Of a stretch of DNA of 64,000 bases, positions 18,894-30,760 are shown piece after piece. The stretch is from Phytophthora colocasiae (taxonomy: Eukaryota; Oomycota; Peronosporomycetes; Peronosporales; Peronosporaceae), in contig JAGKQI010000086.1 of the NCBI GenBank assembly GCA_018806915.1, forward strand, positions 682,001 to 746,000, read 5' to 3'. The notes beneath the pieces were generated by a model, which saw only the letters and a list, made by a program, of their open reading frames with translations, did no database searches and had not been told where the DNA came from. Both the position numbers and the translations under genes were made by a program. Position 1 is the stretch's first letter; the number at the start of each line of letters is the position of its first letter.

Positions 18894-20561
18894 ATGTCGA
18901 CTGAGGTCGATAAAGTCATCGAACCAGAGCAGGTGACGCCGAGCGTTCAGGAATCGAAGGAATCTCCTGCACCTCAAGATGCCAATGAAACATCAGTCGA
19001 AACGCCAGTGGACCCCGATGTAGAACCGACCCAGGCGATCAGAGGCGTCTCCACTCGAAATCTACCGCGTCACTTCTCTAAAGCAGCGGTTATTCAGCCC
19101 AAATGGATCCTGTACACCAGCGCAATCCTCGGCGTTATGATCTCCATGCAGTACGGCTGGTCCACAGGTCAGCTCAACTACGCCAAGTTCAACAGCGAGA
19201 AGGACTGTAAGTTCGTCAAAGCGGCTATGGCTACCAACTCCACGCTGGCTCAGGAATTGGACGACGAGAAGTGCATCATGTTCCCAGGTCACACCAAAGC
19301 GGAGTGGACAGTCGTGGTCAATGCGTGGGTTGTTGGTGGTATGATCGGTGCCATCGTAGTGGGTCGGATCTCGGACCGGGTGGGGCGCAAGCGTGCGTTG
19401 ATCTACAACTGCTTCTTCATCATCTCCGGCGCCGCGATCGAAGCGGCTGTGTCGGACATTTGGGCGTTCGCGTTCGGCCGTTTCCTGTCGGGTTTGGCGT
19501 CGGGCGCCAGCACCGGATGTGTTGGAACGTACATTAATGAAATCGCTCCTCCGCACTTACGGTCGAAGCTGGGGATCGGTCTCCAGGGAGGGATCAACGT
19601 GGGTATCGTGCTGGTTGACACGACTCACTTCTACTTGGACTTTTACGACGGTTGGCGCATTATCGCGGGTTTCCAGATCGTGTTGGCTGGTATCTTCCTA
19701 TTGGGGGCGAAATTCGTAATGGTGGAGTCCCCCGTCTGGTTGTTGCTACACGGACATCGGGACGAAGGCCACAAGGTACTCGTCCAGCTATTCGGTGAAG
19801 AGAATGTGGACACGGCATTGTCGTGGATCAAACCGGTGAAGAAACCTGCTGACGTGGAGAAGCAGAACCCGTGCTGGAGTGAAGTCGGCCACCAAACGGT
19901 TATCCGCGGCAAAGGACTCACATGGGGCGAGCTGTTCGCAGTCGAGATGCGTCGACCACTGGTGGTTGGTATGGGTCTCGCTTGCTTCCACAAACTCACG
20001 GGTATTAACTCCATCTTTTACTACTCATCCACACTCTTCGGTGGCATTGGTGTAGATGATCCACGTATCTGCAACATCATCGTGGCCATCGTGAACCTCA
20101 TCCCTACACTCTGCTCGGGCGTTGTGTCGACCAAGTTCGGCAACCGACCGATGCTGATCTTCAGCTGTGCCGGCATGTGCCTCAGTTCCATTGGTATCAC
20201 GTTGTCCCTCTGGAAGGACAATGGCAGTGCGACGGTGGCCATGGCCTGCGCGTTCGTCTTCTCGTTCGCGATCTGTCTGGGTCCCATCATGTTTGTCGTG
20301 GTCGCAGCTATCGTTCCCGACCACGCGCGCGGCTCGGTTGTGTCTATCGGCATCTTCGTGGCTTGGGCAGCCAACCTGATCGTCGGTATCGGCTACCCGT
20401 ACCTCGCGACGGCGCTCGATACGTACAAATACGTGCCATTCGCCGTTCTCTCTGGTATCGCCACGGTGTTTGTGTACTTTTTGGTGCCGGAGACGTCCAA
20501 TTTAACCACGGCGGAGATCCAGGAAGTATTCAAGAAGATCCGAGGCAACGGCCCATTCTAA
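18894..20561 (+). CDS. MFS sugar transporter (sugar porter family)
   Basis: 555 aa, 12 predicted membrane helices, likely proton-coupled or facilitative hexose transport across the plasma membrane. A long acidic, Pro/Glu/Thr-rich cytosolic N-terminus covers about 60 residues. Family signatures are present: GRISDRVGRKRAL in the loop between helices 2 and 3 (about residue 160), FGRFLSGLASG, ESPVWLLLHG at about 277, the sugar-contact motif KLTGINSIFYY where QLTGIN is usual, and the closing VPETSNLT at about 530. The Q to K change in the QLTGIN motif is unusual and could affect specificity. Intron-free. It lies near the SWEET cluster and the polyol dehydrogenase, which fits a role in sugar uptake. 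Confidence 0.93.
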   Translation: MSTEVDKVIEPEQVTPSVQESKESPAPQDANETSVETPVDPDVEPTQAIRGVSTRNLPRHFSKAAVIQPKWILYTSAILGVMISMQYGWSTGQLNYAKFNSEKDCKFVKAAMATNSTLAQELDDEKCIMFPGHTKAEWTVVVNAWVVGGMIGAIVVGRISDRVGRKRALIYNCFFIISGAAIEAAVSDIWAFAFGRFLSGLASGASTGCVGTYINEIAPPHLRSKLGIGLQGGINVGIVLVDTTHFYLDFYDGWRIIAGFQIVLAGIFLLGAKFVMVESPVWLLLHGHRDEGHKVLVQLFGEENVDTALSWIKPVKKPADVEKQNPCWSEVGHQTVIRGKGLTWGELFAVEMRRPLVVGMGLACFHKLTGINSIFYYSSTLFGGIGVDDPRICNIIVAIVNLIPTLCSGVVSTKFGNRPMLIFSCAGMCLSSIGITLSLWKDNGSATVAMACAFVFSFAICLGPIMFVVVAAIVPDHARGSVVSIGIFVAWAANLIVGIGYPYLATALDTYKYVPFAVLSGIATVFVYFLVPETSNLTTAEIQEVFKKIRGNGPF

Positions 20562-21240
20562 CGTAGCAGAGCAAAATACATTGAATGAGATCCTCTTTTT
20601 GTCATACGTTGCGTTCAATCTCTCGGAGGATATCTCGATGTTTAATCCAAGTACTACCTAGTACATAGTTAGGGTAGCAGCAAACTACATGTAGTATTCA
20701 AAGCAAGGCAGGAATCCTTCACAAACCCGCAGGTGAATGAATTCATCAATTGTCCAACTTACACTGGTTGGTCACATGTGCGTTGCGGGAGAAAGCCCCT
20801 TGTCGTTACGACTGGCAAAGGAAGCAACCCACTTGGATCTGTAGTTGAAGGCATTCATCCGATGGGCACAAAAATGCCGCTGAAGTCCCAAACGCTAGTA
20901 GGGGGTGAAATCTCGGAAACAACCGGACAACTTGTTGCGTGCATTCTTCGGTTGAAACAGCTACGTTCATCATCTGTATAGTGTAAAAGGATCTCACCCT
21001 CGTGGAAGTTCTTCTACCAGGCAGACTGTTAGACGTTGACCCTTGTTATTACGTTCGTCTCTGTTGGTTTCATGCGTCGACAGTCGCGGGGTTTTTGCTT
21101 CTGCGGGTCGGATTGCGACTGTCGCCGGCCACTGAGCCGTTGCGTCGAGTTAGCTTCGACTCACTGTTGCCTTCATTCGAGAATCTTCGCAGTGAGCTGC
21201 AAGTCTCAACGCAACGAACGCAACGAGCAGCTCCTTAGTC
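20562..21240. other. Intergenic region
   Basis: About 680 bp between the transporter and the ankyrin gene. Small ORFs (20733-20981, 21002-21238) have no recognisable motif. I see no gene. Confidence 0.5.
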
Positions 21241-23316
21241 ATGTCAATTCGTCCAGCGACGACGCCTCAGTCGGTCAATTCGGACGTGGAACAGCAGTGG
21301 ATGGACGCGGCGGAATCTGGGAATGTGACTGTGCTCCAGTCACTACTGACGAGTCACTCGCACCTGCTCAATGCTCAACTTCACCATCAGGTTGGCTAGT
21401 CTAATGCCTAAACCACAAGAACGAAAAAAATGCTAACGACTTGTCCGACTTTAAAGACATTCAAACAGTCTACAGCTCTGCATCTCGCTGTGTGGAAAGG
21501 ACAAAGTGCTGCCGTCCAGTTCTTAATTGACCATGGAGCTGACATTGAGCAACAGGATCAGGTAGGGATTAGAAACAACCTGATAGTAATAGCAAATTCT
21601 AATAAGCACTACCGTTATTCAGACGGGTATGACAGCGCTACAGATCGACGTCATGCGCATTTGTCTACAAAAGATGCGACCAGCTTTACTGCTGCGTTCA
21701 CGCTGCATCGACATTCAATCTCCAGTTGCGGTAGGTATTAGAAGTTTCTCGTTTAATTTAAACACACTTCGTTCTTACACGTTTGTTGTGCCTAAAAAGG
21801 TGGCAATTTCCAAACGTCGACAAGTGAAAGACCGATCCACGTATCGAGATATTGATACGAGTGTGTTGGATATGCTTCTGGACCATAACGCCTGTGTGGA
21901 TCAGTCCAACGAGGTAGCATTTTCTACCTATCTACTCAAAACTCTATACTAATCTACAGGTTTTTCATAGTCTGGAGATACTGCACTTCTGAATGCTGCC
22001 GAGTACGGACTTATCAAGCACGTGGAGAAACTGTTGGCTCATGGAGCAGATGCCAACGCCCAAGATCAGGACGGTCGAAGCGCTATGGACATTGCTGGAG
22101 AGCACGGATTCACGGATATTGTCAATGCTCTGGCGGAGAACTCCCCCGGGTTAGTGGCGTCTGTCGGAGATAAAACTCTTGTGATGGCCGTGCGTCACGG
22201 ATATGCAGGGATATTGGAGGCGTTGTATGACCGAGTTCAAGATAAAATGTCCATTGCGGATGGGGAAGAGGTTGGTTCCATCTTGAAAGGGTTATCGTTT
22301 TTGTCTAACGTTTATTGTGAACTGCAGTTAGGAGGTCGACTGCTGAACATCGCAACGGAGTACGACGCTCCCTCCTGCGCTCTGTTTCTGCTGAAGAAAG
22401 GTATTCCGATGGATTGGACCAATGAAATGGGAGAAAACGCAGTGGAAGTCGCTTGTGCTCGTGGTCGTCCAGAGATTCTCGAAATGTTACTACAACAAAA
22501 CGTCAAGAACAAAAGTGCAGATGTCGATAAAGCCACGAATGATGCAGCTGTGCTAAGTCACCCGTTCGTCAAGATGGATGTACTTCAGAACTGTGACAAC
22601 AGCTTCAGCTTCTTCCGTGACGATGGGGTAAGTTTTTGAGTTGGAGTCCAATAGTTTACTGTCACTGACGAGGGGTTATTTGCTGTGAAGCATCCGTTTC
22701 CGCTCTTCGTGGGTGTGAAAATGCCTGCAAACCAAGAGATCATGGAAGTTCTGATCCGTCATAGCGCCAAGTTCGACTTCCCCTCACGACACAGCAGAGA
22801 CACAGTACGAAAGGCAGTTTTTACTACTGAAAATCCCAACTAACCTTTGGATTTTTACTTCGTTAGATTGTCCCGCTACTGGCGTCCTGGCTGATGCGTT
22901 CAGCCCCTGAGGATGTCTCGAGTCTTCTTGTGGATCTTGCGAGCTCTGAAGCCATTCGTCACAAGGTTTGATACTCTCGTATTATGTTTTATTTTCTCTC
23001 TCCATTTTAAGCTAACCATTCGGCCTTGCATCGCTTGTGCACGGTAGCAGCTCCGCCATGTCATTCTGGCGCTCACGTGGCAGGAGCATACGTACGAGTC
23101 GCTGGTGTTTACATTGACCATCCTCTTCTCTCCACGAGCAGTGGAGGTGGAGCAGGTACTGTATGATACGTGTGTTCTCTGCGAGGTCTTGTTCAGTTCA
23201 GATAACCTGTGCTCGGTTATTTTGTACAGGCCTTGGCTGTATTTAAACCCTGGATGACGAGGTGTGAGGTTAACCTGGTGACGCAGAGGATGGTAACGGA
23301 CGCACTCAATTCGTGA
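21241..23316 (+). CDS. Ankyrin-repeat protein, ten exons with nine phase-0 introns
   Basis: The frame is broken but rejoins cleanly by GT..AG splicing. Exons: 21241-21390, 21457-21561, 21623-21730, 21800-21913, 21971-22270, 22328-22627, 22691-22804, 22867-22965, 23051-23155 and 23230-23316, giving about 493 aa. Every exon length is a multiple of three, so all nine introns (57-85 nt) are phase 0. Ankyrin units are clear: TALHLAVWKGQSAAVQFLI, GDTALLNAAEYGLIKHVEKL, and the unit around DGRSAMDIAGEHGFTDIV. Several exons are about 33-38 codons, near one ankyrin repeat. A branch-site-like ctaac lies about 20 nt before the first acceptor. The second acceptor could be 12 nt later, also in frame. Binding partner unknown; no catalytic domain seen. 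Confidence 0.85.
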
Positions 23317-24175
23317 TGCCTGCAAGATCCGGGTCGTTGTCTTCATCAAATTGTTCGTTCGTTCGCAGGAATTCATGTGTTGTATTTGTCCAAGTACATG
23401 TAGGCGTTCATTAAAAAATGCTTCCTAATCAACTGGAAATTGTCCAACCATCGTTGCAACAATATTAAAAAGATTATGCAAAATCAATTAAAGTTGAAGT
23501 TGAACCTGTAGTATAGACTTCTTATGTCACAATACAGGTTACCGAAAGATGAGTTGCCTGGAGTTGACTCATTTGACGGTACCTAGAGGAACCTTGACGC
23601 CTTCTGTGGAATCCCCAGGCTCTTTGAAAGCGGTTGCATTGAAGCTTCCTGTGAATATTTCTTTCAGACTGGGGACTGGGCTGCCTGGTAGACTGGAGAT
23701 TTCACCAGGTCAATCGGCAAAGGAGAGACACATTTGGTCGCCAATTAAGAGCCATCCTCCATTTTGACCTATCATGCAGTGTTTTTGAGTTTTACCACCT
23801 CTTATTCGCTAATACGTCATAAGTACGAATACCTGCACATTTCTATTCAAAAATATGGCGGAAAACCCTTAAAGTTTTAGCGCCACAACCATTCAATCTG
23901 TCAATTACGAAGACCAAAGGACGCCCGGACTATACGACTGTGGGTGGACGTTGGCTAACCCATGAAGTCCTGCAAGAACTTACAGTCAACCATGGTAACA
24001 GAAAAGAGAAAGCGACAACCCTTCTCCCCGAAGGGCCCTCAAGGCTCGATCTGTCAGCACTTGAATTATAGCAGTGATCGGCCTTCACCTACAGTAATGT
24101 ATATACTGGTATATTTAATATTAGAAACTGAATATTAAAAGATGGAGTAGCCCTATACCTCCAGCTGGCAAATTT
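23317..24175. other. Intergenic, no gene seen
   Basis: 860 bp between the ankyrin gene and the first SWEET gene, AT-rich in part (23400-23530, 24090-24150). ORFs at 22900-23376 minus and 23549-23767 plus show no family features; the first is antisense to the ankyrin exons. Confidence 0.5.
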
Positions 24176-25111
24176 TCAGAACGCGTTCTTCTTAGTGAAA
24201 GCAAGGTAAAAAGCGGCTCTTAATTGGCAAGACCGGCAAATTTGTGGGCTCCACAGCAACGCGTGCCTTGCTCGCGGTTTCATTCGCTCGCAGATGTAAT
24301 AATCCTCAAAAAATCGTGGAGAGAATGCACTTTCTAGAACTGTGTTGCTTTTTACCCCTTTCAAAGTGGTTGCCGAGGAATGATCGAGAGCTTGCACCGA
24401 TTCTGACACGGCTCTTAATTGACCATTTCCCTTATCCATGACGATCGCGTCATGCGCCTCCACGACACGTCCATTAGGTCGAAATTTTAAGCACAAAACC
24501 ACTTGAACGGCGCTCAACACGACGCCCAAGGCATTCGGAGTCAACACGAACATGTCGTTGGCCAAAATGCCGTAGAGAACCCACAACGAGCCATTCACCA
24601 AGTTTACGCAGCACATTGTGGCTGGAAGTGAAGCAGCCGACTTAGTCTGTAGCACGAGCTTCATCGTCTGCAACGGCGACGCGTAGAGCGCCACGTTGAT
24701 GATGACGGCGACGTAGCCGACGACCTTCTCTTGGGCGTTGGACGCCAATGGGATGACGTCCGTCTTGCACAGCACCGCAAAGAGCAGCACGAGTAAGACC
24801 CAAGCACCAGCTATAGCTCCCATTCGGTGCAGTATGACACGGGCCGAGCTATACCGGTAGAAGACGAGGGTGAAGGCCAGCGACGTGAGCGCCCCGAATG
24901 CATTGAGGGACATAACGGGGAAGTATGTGCCACTCAGCAGGCCGTACATGGACCACGTGTAGCAGTTGACGCCCAGCATGAGCACGGGCAGGACGCGCAC
25001 TTCACCAGTGTTTTTCTGCGTGTGAATCTGGTGAAAATCCGGAAACGGCGAGAAGAGCAGCACAATGGTCGTGACAGTGGCCGTGACGTTGACGATGTCA
25101 AGTGCGAGCAT
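24176..25111 (-). CDS. SWEET sugar transporter 1
   Basis: About 311 aa from the ATG at 25111; an upstream in-frame ATG exists but would add a non-family leader. Seven helices in the 3+1+3 SWEET layout form a facilitative sugar pore in the plasma or vacuolar membrane. MtN3 half 1 shows FSPFPDFHQIHTQKNTGEV and LPVLML. Half 2 shows ALYASPLQTMKLVLQTKSAA, SLPATMCCVNLVNGSLW and FVLTPNALGVVLS. The cytosolic C-tail is long (about 95 residues, basic at the end) and longer than in the other copies; it may be extended past an ancestral stop. Its closest neighbour in sequence is the copy at 32659, with which it shares PDF.QIHTQK and PLQTMKLV. Confidence 0.95.
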   Translation of the reverse strand: MLALDIVNVTATVTTIVLLFSPFPDFHQIHTQKNTGEVRVLPVLMLGVNCYTWSMYGLLSGTYFPVMSLNAFGALTSLAFTLVFYRYSSARVILHRMGAIAGAWVLLVLLFAVLCKTDVIPLASNAQEKVVGYVAVIINVALYASPLQTMKLVLQTKSAASLPATMCCVNLVNGSLWVLYGILANDMFVLTPNALGVVLSAVQVVLCLKFRPNGRVVEAHDAIVMDKGNGQLRAVSESVQALDHSSATTLKGVKSNTVLESAFSPRFFEDYYICERMKPRARHALLWSPQICRSCQLRAAFYLAFTKKNAF

Positions 25112-25888
25112 CGTAACAGACTTGGGTCGAGACGGGAGGAAGGAGAATGGGATCACCCGAACGAGGTGATCGAGAGACAGCAACAACCGCCGAAGCGACG
25201 GGCTGAAGAAGTAAGGGCCATTCGTTTCACTGCACGCTCATCCCTGCTGGCGACACTTTTTCGTTTACATTGCTGGTCGAAGCGATACGTTCGCGGAGCT
25301 TTACCTTAGCGCGAGTCGTGACGTCGCGCCGCTCGATTCTTGTAGCTGTAGCTTCCCGAACGTCCTGGCTGGAGCCCACATCAGTGGAGCGTGGCATCTG
25401 GCGCGAGCCTCACATCCCCAACAGCTTAACTTCAGGTTGGCTCGGGCAAACTTTGGCGCGTGAGTGACGTTGGCTTGGGGACGTTCTCGAGGCAGATGAG
25501 GACAGTCGCACGCCAGCGAGTTGAGTGTGTTGCCGTAGCAATATTTTGGCTGAACGAAGTCCAGCAGAACTTCACCACCAGGTTCCGAGTGTATCGCTTT
25601 CAAGTTCACGCGCGACAAGGCGAAAGCTGTGCAGAGCAGGTCGTCTGTACGCTCAGGTTCAACGTCTTTAGTCATGCCGGCGGACGGCCCCCGCTCAACT
25701 GCAGCGGCAGTCCATCGGGAAGACGAGCAAGGAAGGAGGTCGTTGTGCAGTGTATTTGGTTCTTCAGGAACGCGCGACGTTTGGAAATCCTCGCCGGTCG
25801 ACGACAATACACGAAACTACCAGTTAGCTGACCATACTCGCTCTCACACAGCAGCGACCTTAACACTCTGGGATCCGTAGTGACCTGG
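25112..25888. other. Upstream region of SWEET 1 and old 3' end of SWEET 2
   Basis: The left part should hold the SWEET 1 promoter. At the right end, about 12 codons on the minus strand (about 25883 down to 25844) are the detached original C-terminus of SWEET 2, separated from it by the Gypsy insertion. A 168-codon minus ORF at 25301-25807 lacks any recognisable domain and I do not call it a gene. Confidence 0.5.
25884..25888 (+). repeat. Target-site duplication CCTGG, left
   Basis: CCTGG directly precedes the left LTR and is repeated directly after the right LTR at 31490-31494. A 5 bp duplication is what Gypsy integrases make. Confidence 0.9.
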
Positions 25889-26297
25889 TGTTGAGCGCAA
25901 GGCTCAGTCTCCAGACGACACTGCTACATGGCTACATTTAGAGAGACGCGGTGCAGAGTCGGACACTGGCCTCATTGTCAAATCAGCCAGCAGCGAGCAG
26001 CAGATCTCCGGCGTGTATCGCCTGGGCATGAGGCCCCAGCGAATAGCAAGGCAAAGCACGCGCAGTGGACAAGCAAAGGCAAGGAGCAGTGACGGCAATG
26101 GACAAGCGGCACGTGGTGGCACGCGGCAACAGCCTAGACTGGCTGGGAGCGAGCGGCAACAACGATCATTGGAGATATGGCAGGCCCAGGATGTGGATCT
26201 GTTCTGCCAGCGGCTCGTAGGTAGGAATGTAAGTCTGAACCTAGCTCTAATGGTAATCTCACTTCGCAATTGACCTTAACGAGCTCAAGACACTACA
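25889..26297 (+). repeat. 5' LTR of the decayed Gypsy
   Basis: 409 bp, starts TGTTGAGCGCAAGG and ends AGACACTACA. It matches 31075-31489 with scattered differences, including gctacatggc against gccgcatggg near the start and tggagatatg against acgaggcgag in the middle. Confidence 0.93.
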
Positions 26298-26310
26298 AAG
26301 AATTCTTTAG
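26298..26310 (+). other. Candidate primer-binding site, same as at 3283
   Basis: aagaattctttag follows the LTR directly, identical to 3283-3295 although the LTRs of the two elements are unrelated by eye. Confidence 0.45.
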
Positions 26311-26326
26311 TGAACTTTAGCTGACC

Positions 26327-29300
26327 ATGACACGCAACAACGAACTGGACGCTGATGGGGACGTCGAGATGTCCGTCGCACCGCCGGTGTATGAGTTTAG
26401 CAAGGCCCCTAAGTTGACCAAGTGGAGTCAACCGGCTCTGGTTGTGTTCAGGCGTGAACGTCAGCAGTATGAGACGAAGATCTGGGAGCGCTGCGTGACC
26501 ACAGGCGAAGCACACGAAAATGTGTTGGTCACCGTGAAGAGCTCCATAGAACGGAAGGTTTCGAGCACCCCTCGCTCATTACGTCTTCAAGACCACGGTT
26601 TTTGCACTGACTGAAGAAGCCATTTGCCGGGGAGATCGAACGCAAGGCCAGTAGCCTCATGAACGATCACGTGCCCGACGTGGAGAAGATGTTCGGCGAG
26701 AATTTGAAGATGGATACATCTGAGAAGCGATGGAGGCCCTGAGTAGCGAATTACTTCAAGCTTTTGATAAGCTTGTGGAGGACAACGGCCTTGCAGCTTG
26801 GGTCGGCCAGGCAGAGGCTAATGACTCGGCTGGGCAGCAGCGACTGAAGATGCGATGCAAATTGTTAATGGCCAATCTGGCGCCGACGATGCTTCGTATG
26901 GACATTCAACGCTTGGTTTCCGTGACGCATCGTCATGTGAAGCAAGATGATGTGGCATTGTATGAATTGATAGTGAAGCGGGCGTCCATGCAGCAACACT
27001 ATCATCAGATGCAGAACGATGTGAAGAAGTCAGGCTCAGAGAAGCCCTAAGAATGGGTCGAGTGAGTCCAAAAACAAGGGCGGAAGCACCAAGCAGCAGC
27101 CTACCGTGAGTGTACCCTAAGCGGAACGTGCCATCCAATGGTGGAGGGGTGTCTTCTCCACCTCAACGGGTTGCCTAGTGTGCAAGGGAAGCCACTGGAT
27201 GAAGGACTGTCCGACGGCAACTGAAGAACAAAAGGCAGCAGCTCGGAAGACCTTTATTGAAAAAAGAAAGGGAAACGTTGAGCGTGCGAAGGCTGTCAAG
27301 AAGATTGCTGGCGATGGCGAGGATCGACGGATGTGCATCAACGGGGTACTGGATGTACCGTTCTGCCCTGATACTGGGGCGGACAGTAACATCATTTCGA
27401 AGACGCTATGGCAGACGAGCTGCTTGACTTGGTGCGCAGCTGAGCTAAGCGAACTGTCAGCTCAGCAGTGACAGTACTGCGTGGCGGAGGCACAGGTGCT
27501 GTGCCGTAGTACCGCTGACGTTGGATCTTCGATTGAGACTGCTGCTGGACCCGTGAATCTACGCAGGGTGTCGTGCCTAGTCATGGACGGTGCCGAGGAC
27601 GAGTTCTGCTTGGACGAAAGACAATGCAGGACATTGGGATTGACATCGATTGCCTCTTCGAGCAGCTCGCAAGTGGTGACCGTGTGAACGAAGCCGATGG
27701 AGATGATGTGACAGACGTAGGTGCGGAGCTGGTATTCACTGTGGATACGCATGAGATTCATGGGCACTTAGAACGAATGCTTCACGAAGCGAAGGAGGAT
27801 GGCTTGAGCCCTTGTTGTTGGATGACTTGCGCGCGTAGCGAGTACGAGTATGCCGATGTTTGGCGTGTTCATATTGGGGCCGATCCACCATTAGCAGATG
27901 TGGAACCTCTGGTCGCACAGCTTCGGCCTGGTGCGCAACCATATCGTAGTGGTACTCGGAAGTACCCGGAACCACAGCGCAAGTTCCTTCGAGGATTCGT
28001 TAAGGAGCTGGTGGAGAATGGGCTGGTAAAGCGGAACAATGCGAGTCGATGGGCTTGTCCAGCTCTCCCTGTCAGGAAGCCACATAGTGAGGACTTCGGT
28101 GTACCATGGACTATCGTCCTGCTAATCGGTGGACGGTGGCTCTGGCAGGTGCAACCTCAAATCTCGCTGTGGTGGTTCAGAATGTCAAGGGCTCCTACGC
28201 GTTTGGGTTGTGCGACCTTTTCAAGGGATTTTGGCAGCTTCCTCTGCATCCAGACAGCCAGGAACTCTACAGCTTTGTAACTGGAGGACGGGGTGTTTAC
28301 CCTAACGAGAGTCCCCAAGGGGCTAGTGATTCTGCCACGCACTTTCAACTTCAGATGCAGGATTGTTTCCGCGAGCTGCTGTATGACCACCTCCTTGTTT
28401 GATCGACGACTTGTTGTTATTTGCCAAGACACCTGAGGAATATTATGCCGAAACTGCGGAGTTCTTTGCAGTACTGCGCCCGCAGGTTGAAGCTCAACGC
28501 AAGGAAGTGTGTGCTTTTCGTAAGCAGGTAACTTGGTGTGGTAAAGTTGTGGACGGTGACGGCATTAGACACTCACCGGAACGGCTCCAAGCGCTCGTGA
28601 GTCTGCCTCTGCCTCACTACGGCTGCAGCTCTCCAGCAGTTTTTGTGTGCAGCTAATTGGCTGCGGGATTCGATGGTGGACTACGCACGAACCGTGCACC
28701 CGCTGCGAGGATGCTTGAGCAGATAATGGCACAGCGTGGACGGCGTAAGAGCCAATTGGCAAGCGTTGATATATCGTGGACTGAAGAGGACAAAGTTGCT
28801 TTTCGAGCGGTAGTGGATTTGCTTACGACCTCGAACAAACAGTACTTCGCCGATTGGCAAGGATGCTCGCGTCTGTCTTTGACCGACGCGTCCAACACAG
28901 GATGGGGCTATGGTTTCTCAGGTACATCATTGGGAGGAAGGAAAGCCTGTAGCAGAGCAGGCGCATGAACTCTGTGTGCCGTGGAGGTCGTTCACTGGTT
29001 CACAGCTCAACTGGTCGATCGTTGAGAAGCGAGGCGTATCCGGTGGTACGTGCCTGTGCTGACTTGGCATATTTGCTGGACCGAGAGAACGGTATCTACA
29101 TCTATTGTGACCATGCCAATCTCGTGTATATCTTTGCTCCTGACAAGACCGTGAAACCTCATCTGCGGCAAGCTGCAGCGCTGGGCGTTGCAAATGGTCG
29201 GAGTTCGCTACGCGAGATCGAGCACATTACCGGCGATGACAACGTGTGGGCCGATCTAGTGTCCCGTTGGGGACAGCCGAATATCGGTCTTGGTGTTTCT

Positions 29301-30760
29301 ACGGTTGCGGTAAAGCGTGATTGGTCTTCTAGAGGAGAACATTGCCGAGGACAACGGTGTCGGATATTTCAATAGAGTGGACCTGCTCGTCCGCCTACTT
29401 GCATGTTCCAGTGAGTCCGAGCCAGTACCCGAATTGGCGTCGGCGAAGAGGTGACGACACGGAACACGCCTGTCGTGTCTCCGCTAAGGCCTCTCCAGGA
29501 CGATCGATTCGTCTGGCCTTCTGCAGAAGCTTTATCAGAACTGAACAACGCCGCCACTCCAGGATGTAGCACCTGCTGCAGCAGGCGAGGACGGATATGT
29601 GCGCGTCGATGGAAGTTGTGGGTGCCTCGAGAGGCTCGCGACTTGCTGAAGCGCACATATTAGTGGTTGCCTATTGTGGGCCCCAGGGACACCGTGGTGG
29701 TGATGTTATGCTGACGGCATTGAACGACCGTTTTGCCATCAGCAGTTCTAAGGCCCTAGTGACACGGTTTTGCGCGACTGCTTCTGTAAGCACGTCAAAG
29801 GTGGCAAGCTAATCCAGCGACCGTGGGGGCCCAACATCAACGGCTACTCGACGCAATGAGTGTTTGCACATGGACTACTTGGAATTAGGAGAATCTTATG
29901 GTACGACACGCTACGTTCTCGTTCTCAAGGATGAGCTTACGCACTATTGTGAGTTAGTGGCAGCGGATCAGCGACCAGCTCTGCAGCTTCTGAGGCCGTT
30001 CTGACTGGCATACAAGCGTTTCGGCCTCCTGAAATGTGGGAACTGATAACGGTAGTCATTTCAAGGCAGAGCTGATGAAGGAGCTCGCCCGCAAAGCTGA
30101 CGGCAGCAAAAGTTCGTCCCGGTCTACAGTCCGTGGATAAACGGAACCGTAGAGCGCGTGAACTACCGCGATATTCTCAGGTTCTACGGGTCATGCCTCC
30201 CGAGCTCCAGCCAGATACGCGCATTGGCCCTATCTACTACCTGTTATCCAGGCCAAACCTCAACCACGCGGCAGTGGCATCGCTCGGTGGGCATGCACCA
30301 GTGGAGCTTTTCACCGCCTCCCAGCGCCGTCCTTGCTGGACACGGTGGTCGTTCCGGTGGCTGGAGCGACTCATCCCCGACTATCGACATGGCTACAGTC
30401 TCGGCCCATCTCGACAATCTGCGTCAGCACCTCGCCTCCATGCACAAGGGAAGTTGCTGATCGCAAGGAGAAGAGACGTGCGTATGAAATGGCCAAGAAC
30501 AAGGGCCAAACATGTAACTTTGAGGCGGGCGATTTCGTCCTTTGGTCTCGAGAGACACGAGGATGCGAGGTGGCAAACTCATGGTGCGCTGAGTAGGGCC
30601 CTTCAAGATCACTAAGGCGCTCTCCCATTCGTTCATGGTGGTCCATCTCCTTACGAATGAGGAGTTTGAGGTACACGGTCGCGCCTGAAGCACTACTGCG
30701 ACCTGATCTTGGGGTTTCTGCTGAGATTCGCGAGCACGTAGCATCCCAGGGATTTTGCTG
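26327..30760 (+). pseudogene. Broken Gypsy gag-pol
   Basis: The gag start MTRNNELDADGDVEM is at 26327. Further gag sits at 26730-27050. A CCHC knuckle CKGSHWMKDCP lies near 27180 and the protease FCPDTGADSNIIS near 27360; here the D-T-G triad is kept. RT spans about 27880-28640 with FGLCDLFKGFWQLPLHPD. Its active-site WIDD is broken by loss of one G at about 28398, where gtttg-atcgac stands for an expected tgg-atc. RNase H (LTDASNTGWG) is near 28880, DNVWADLVSRWG near 29240, and integrase pieces (GPQGHRGGD, MDYLELGESYGTTRYVLVLK) lie at 29670-29940. Many more frameshifts and stops follow. It cannot make its own enzymes. Confidence 0.92.

Noticed and set aside
25301..25807. A 168-codon minus-strand ORF between SWEET 1 and the Gypsy element
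   Set aside because: No domain, no signal peptide, high Cys/Arg/Pro content as in random GC-rich frames. A promoter location is more likely.
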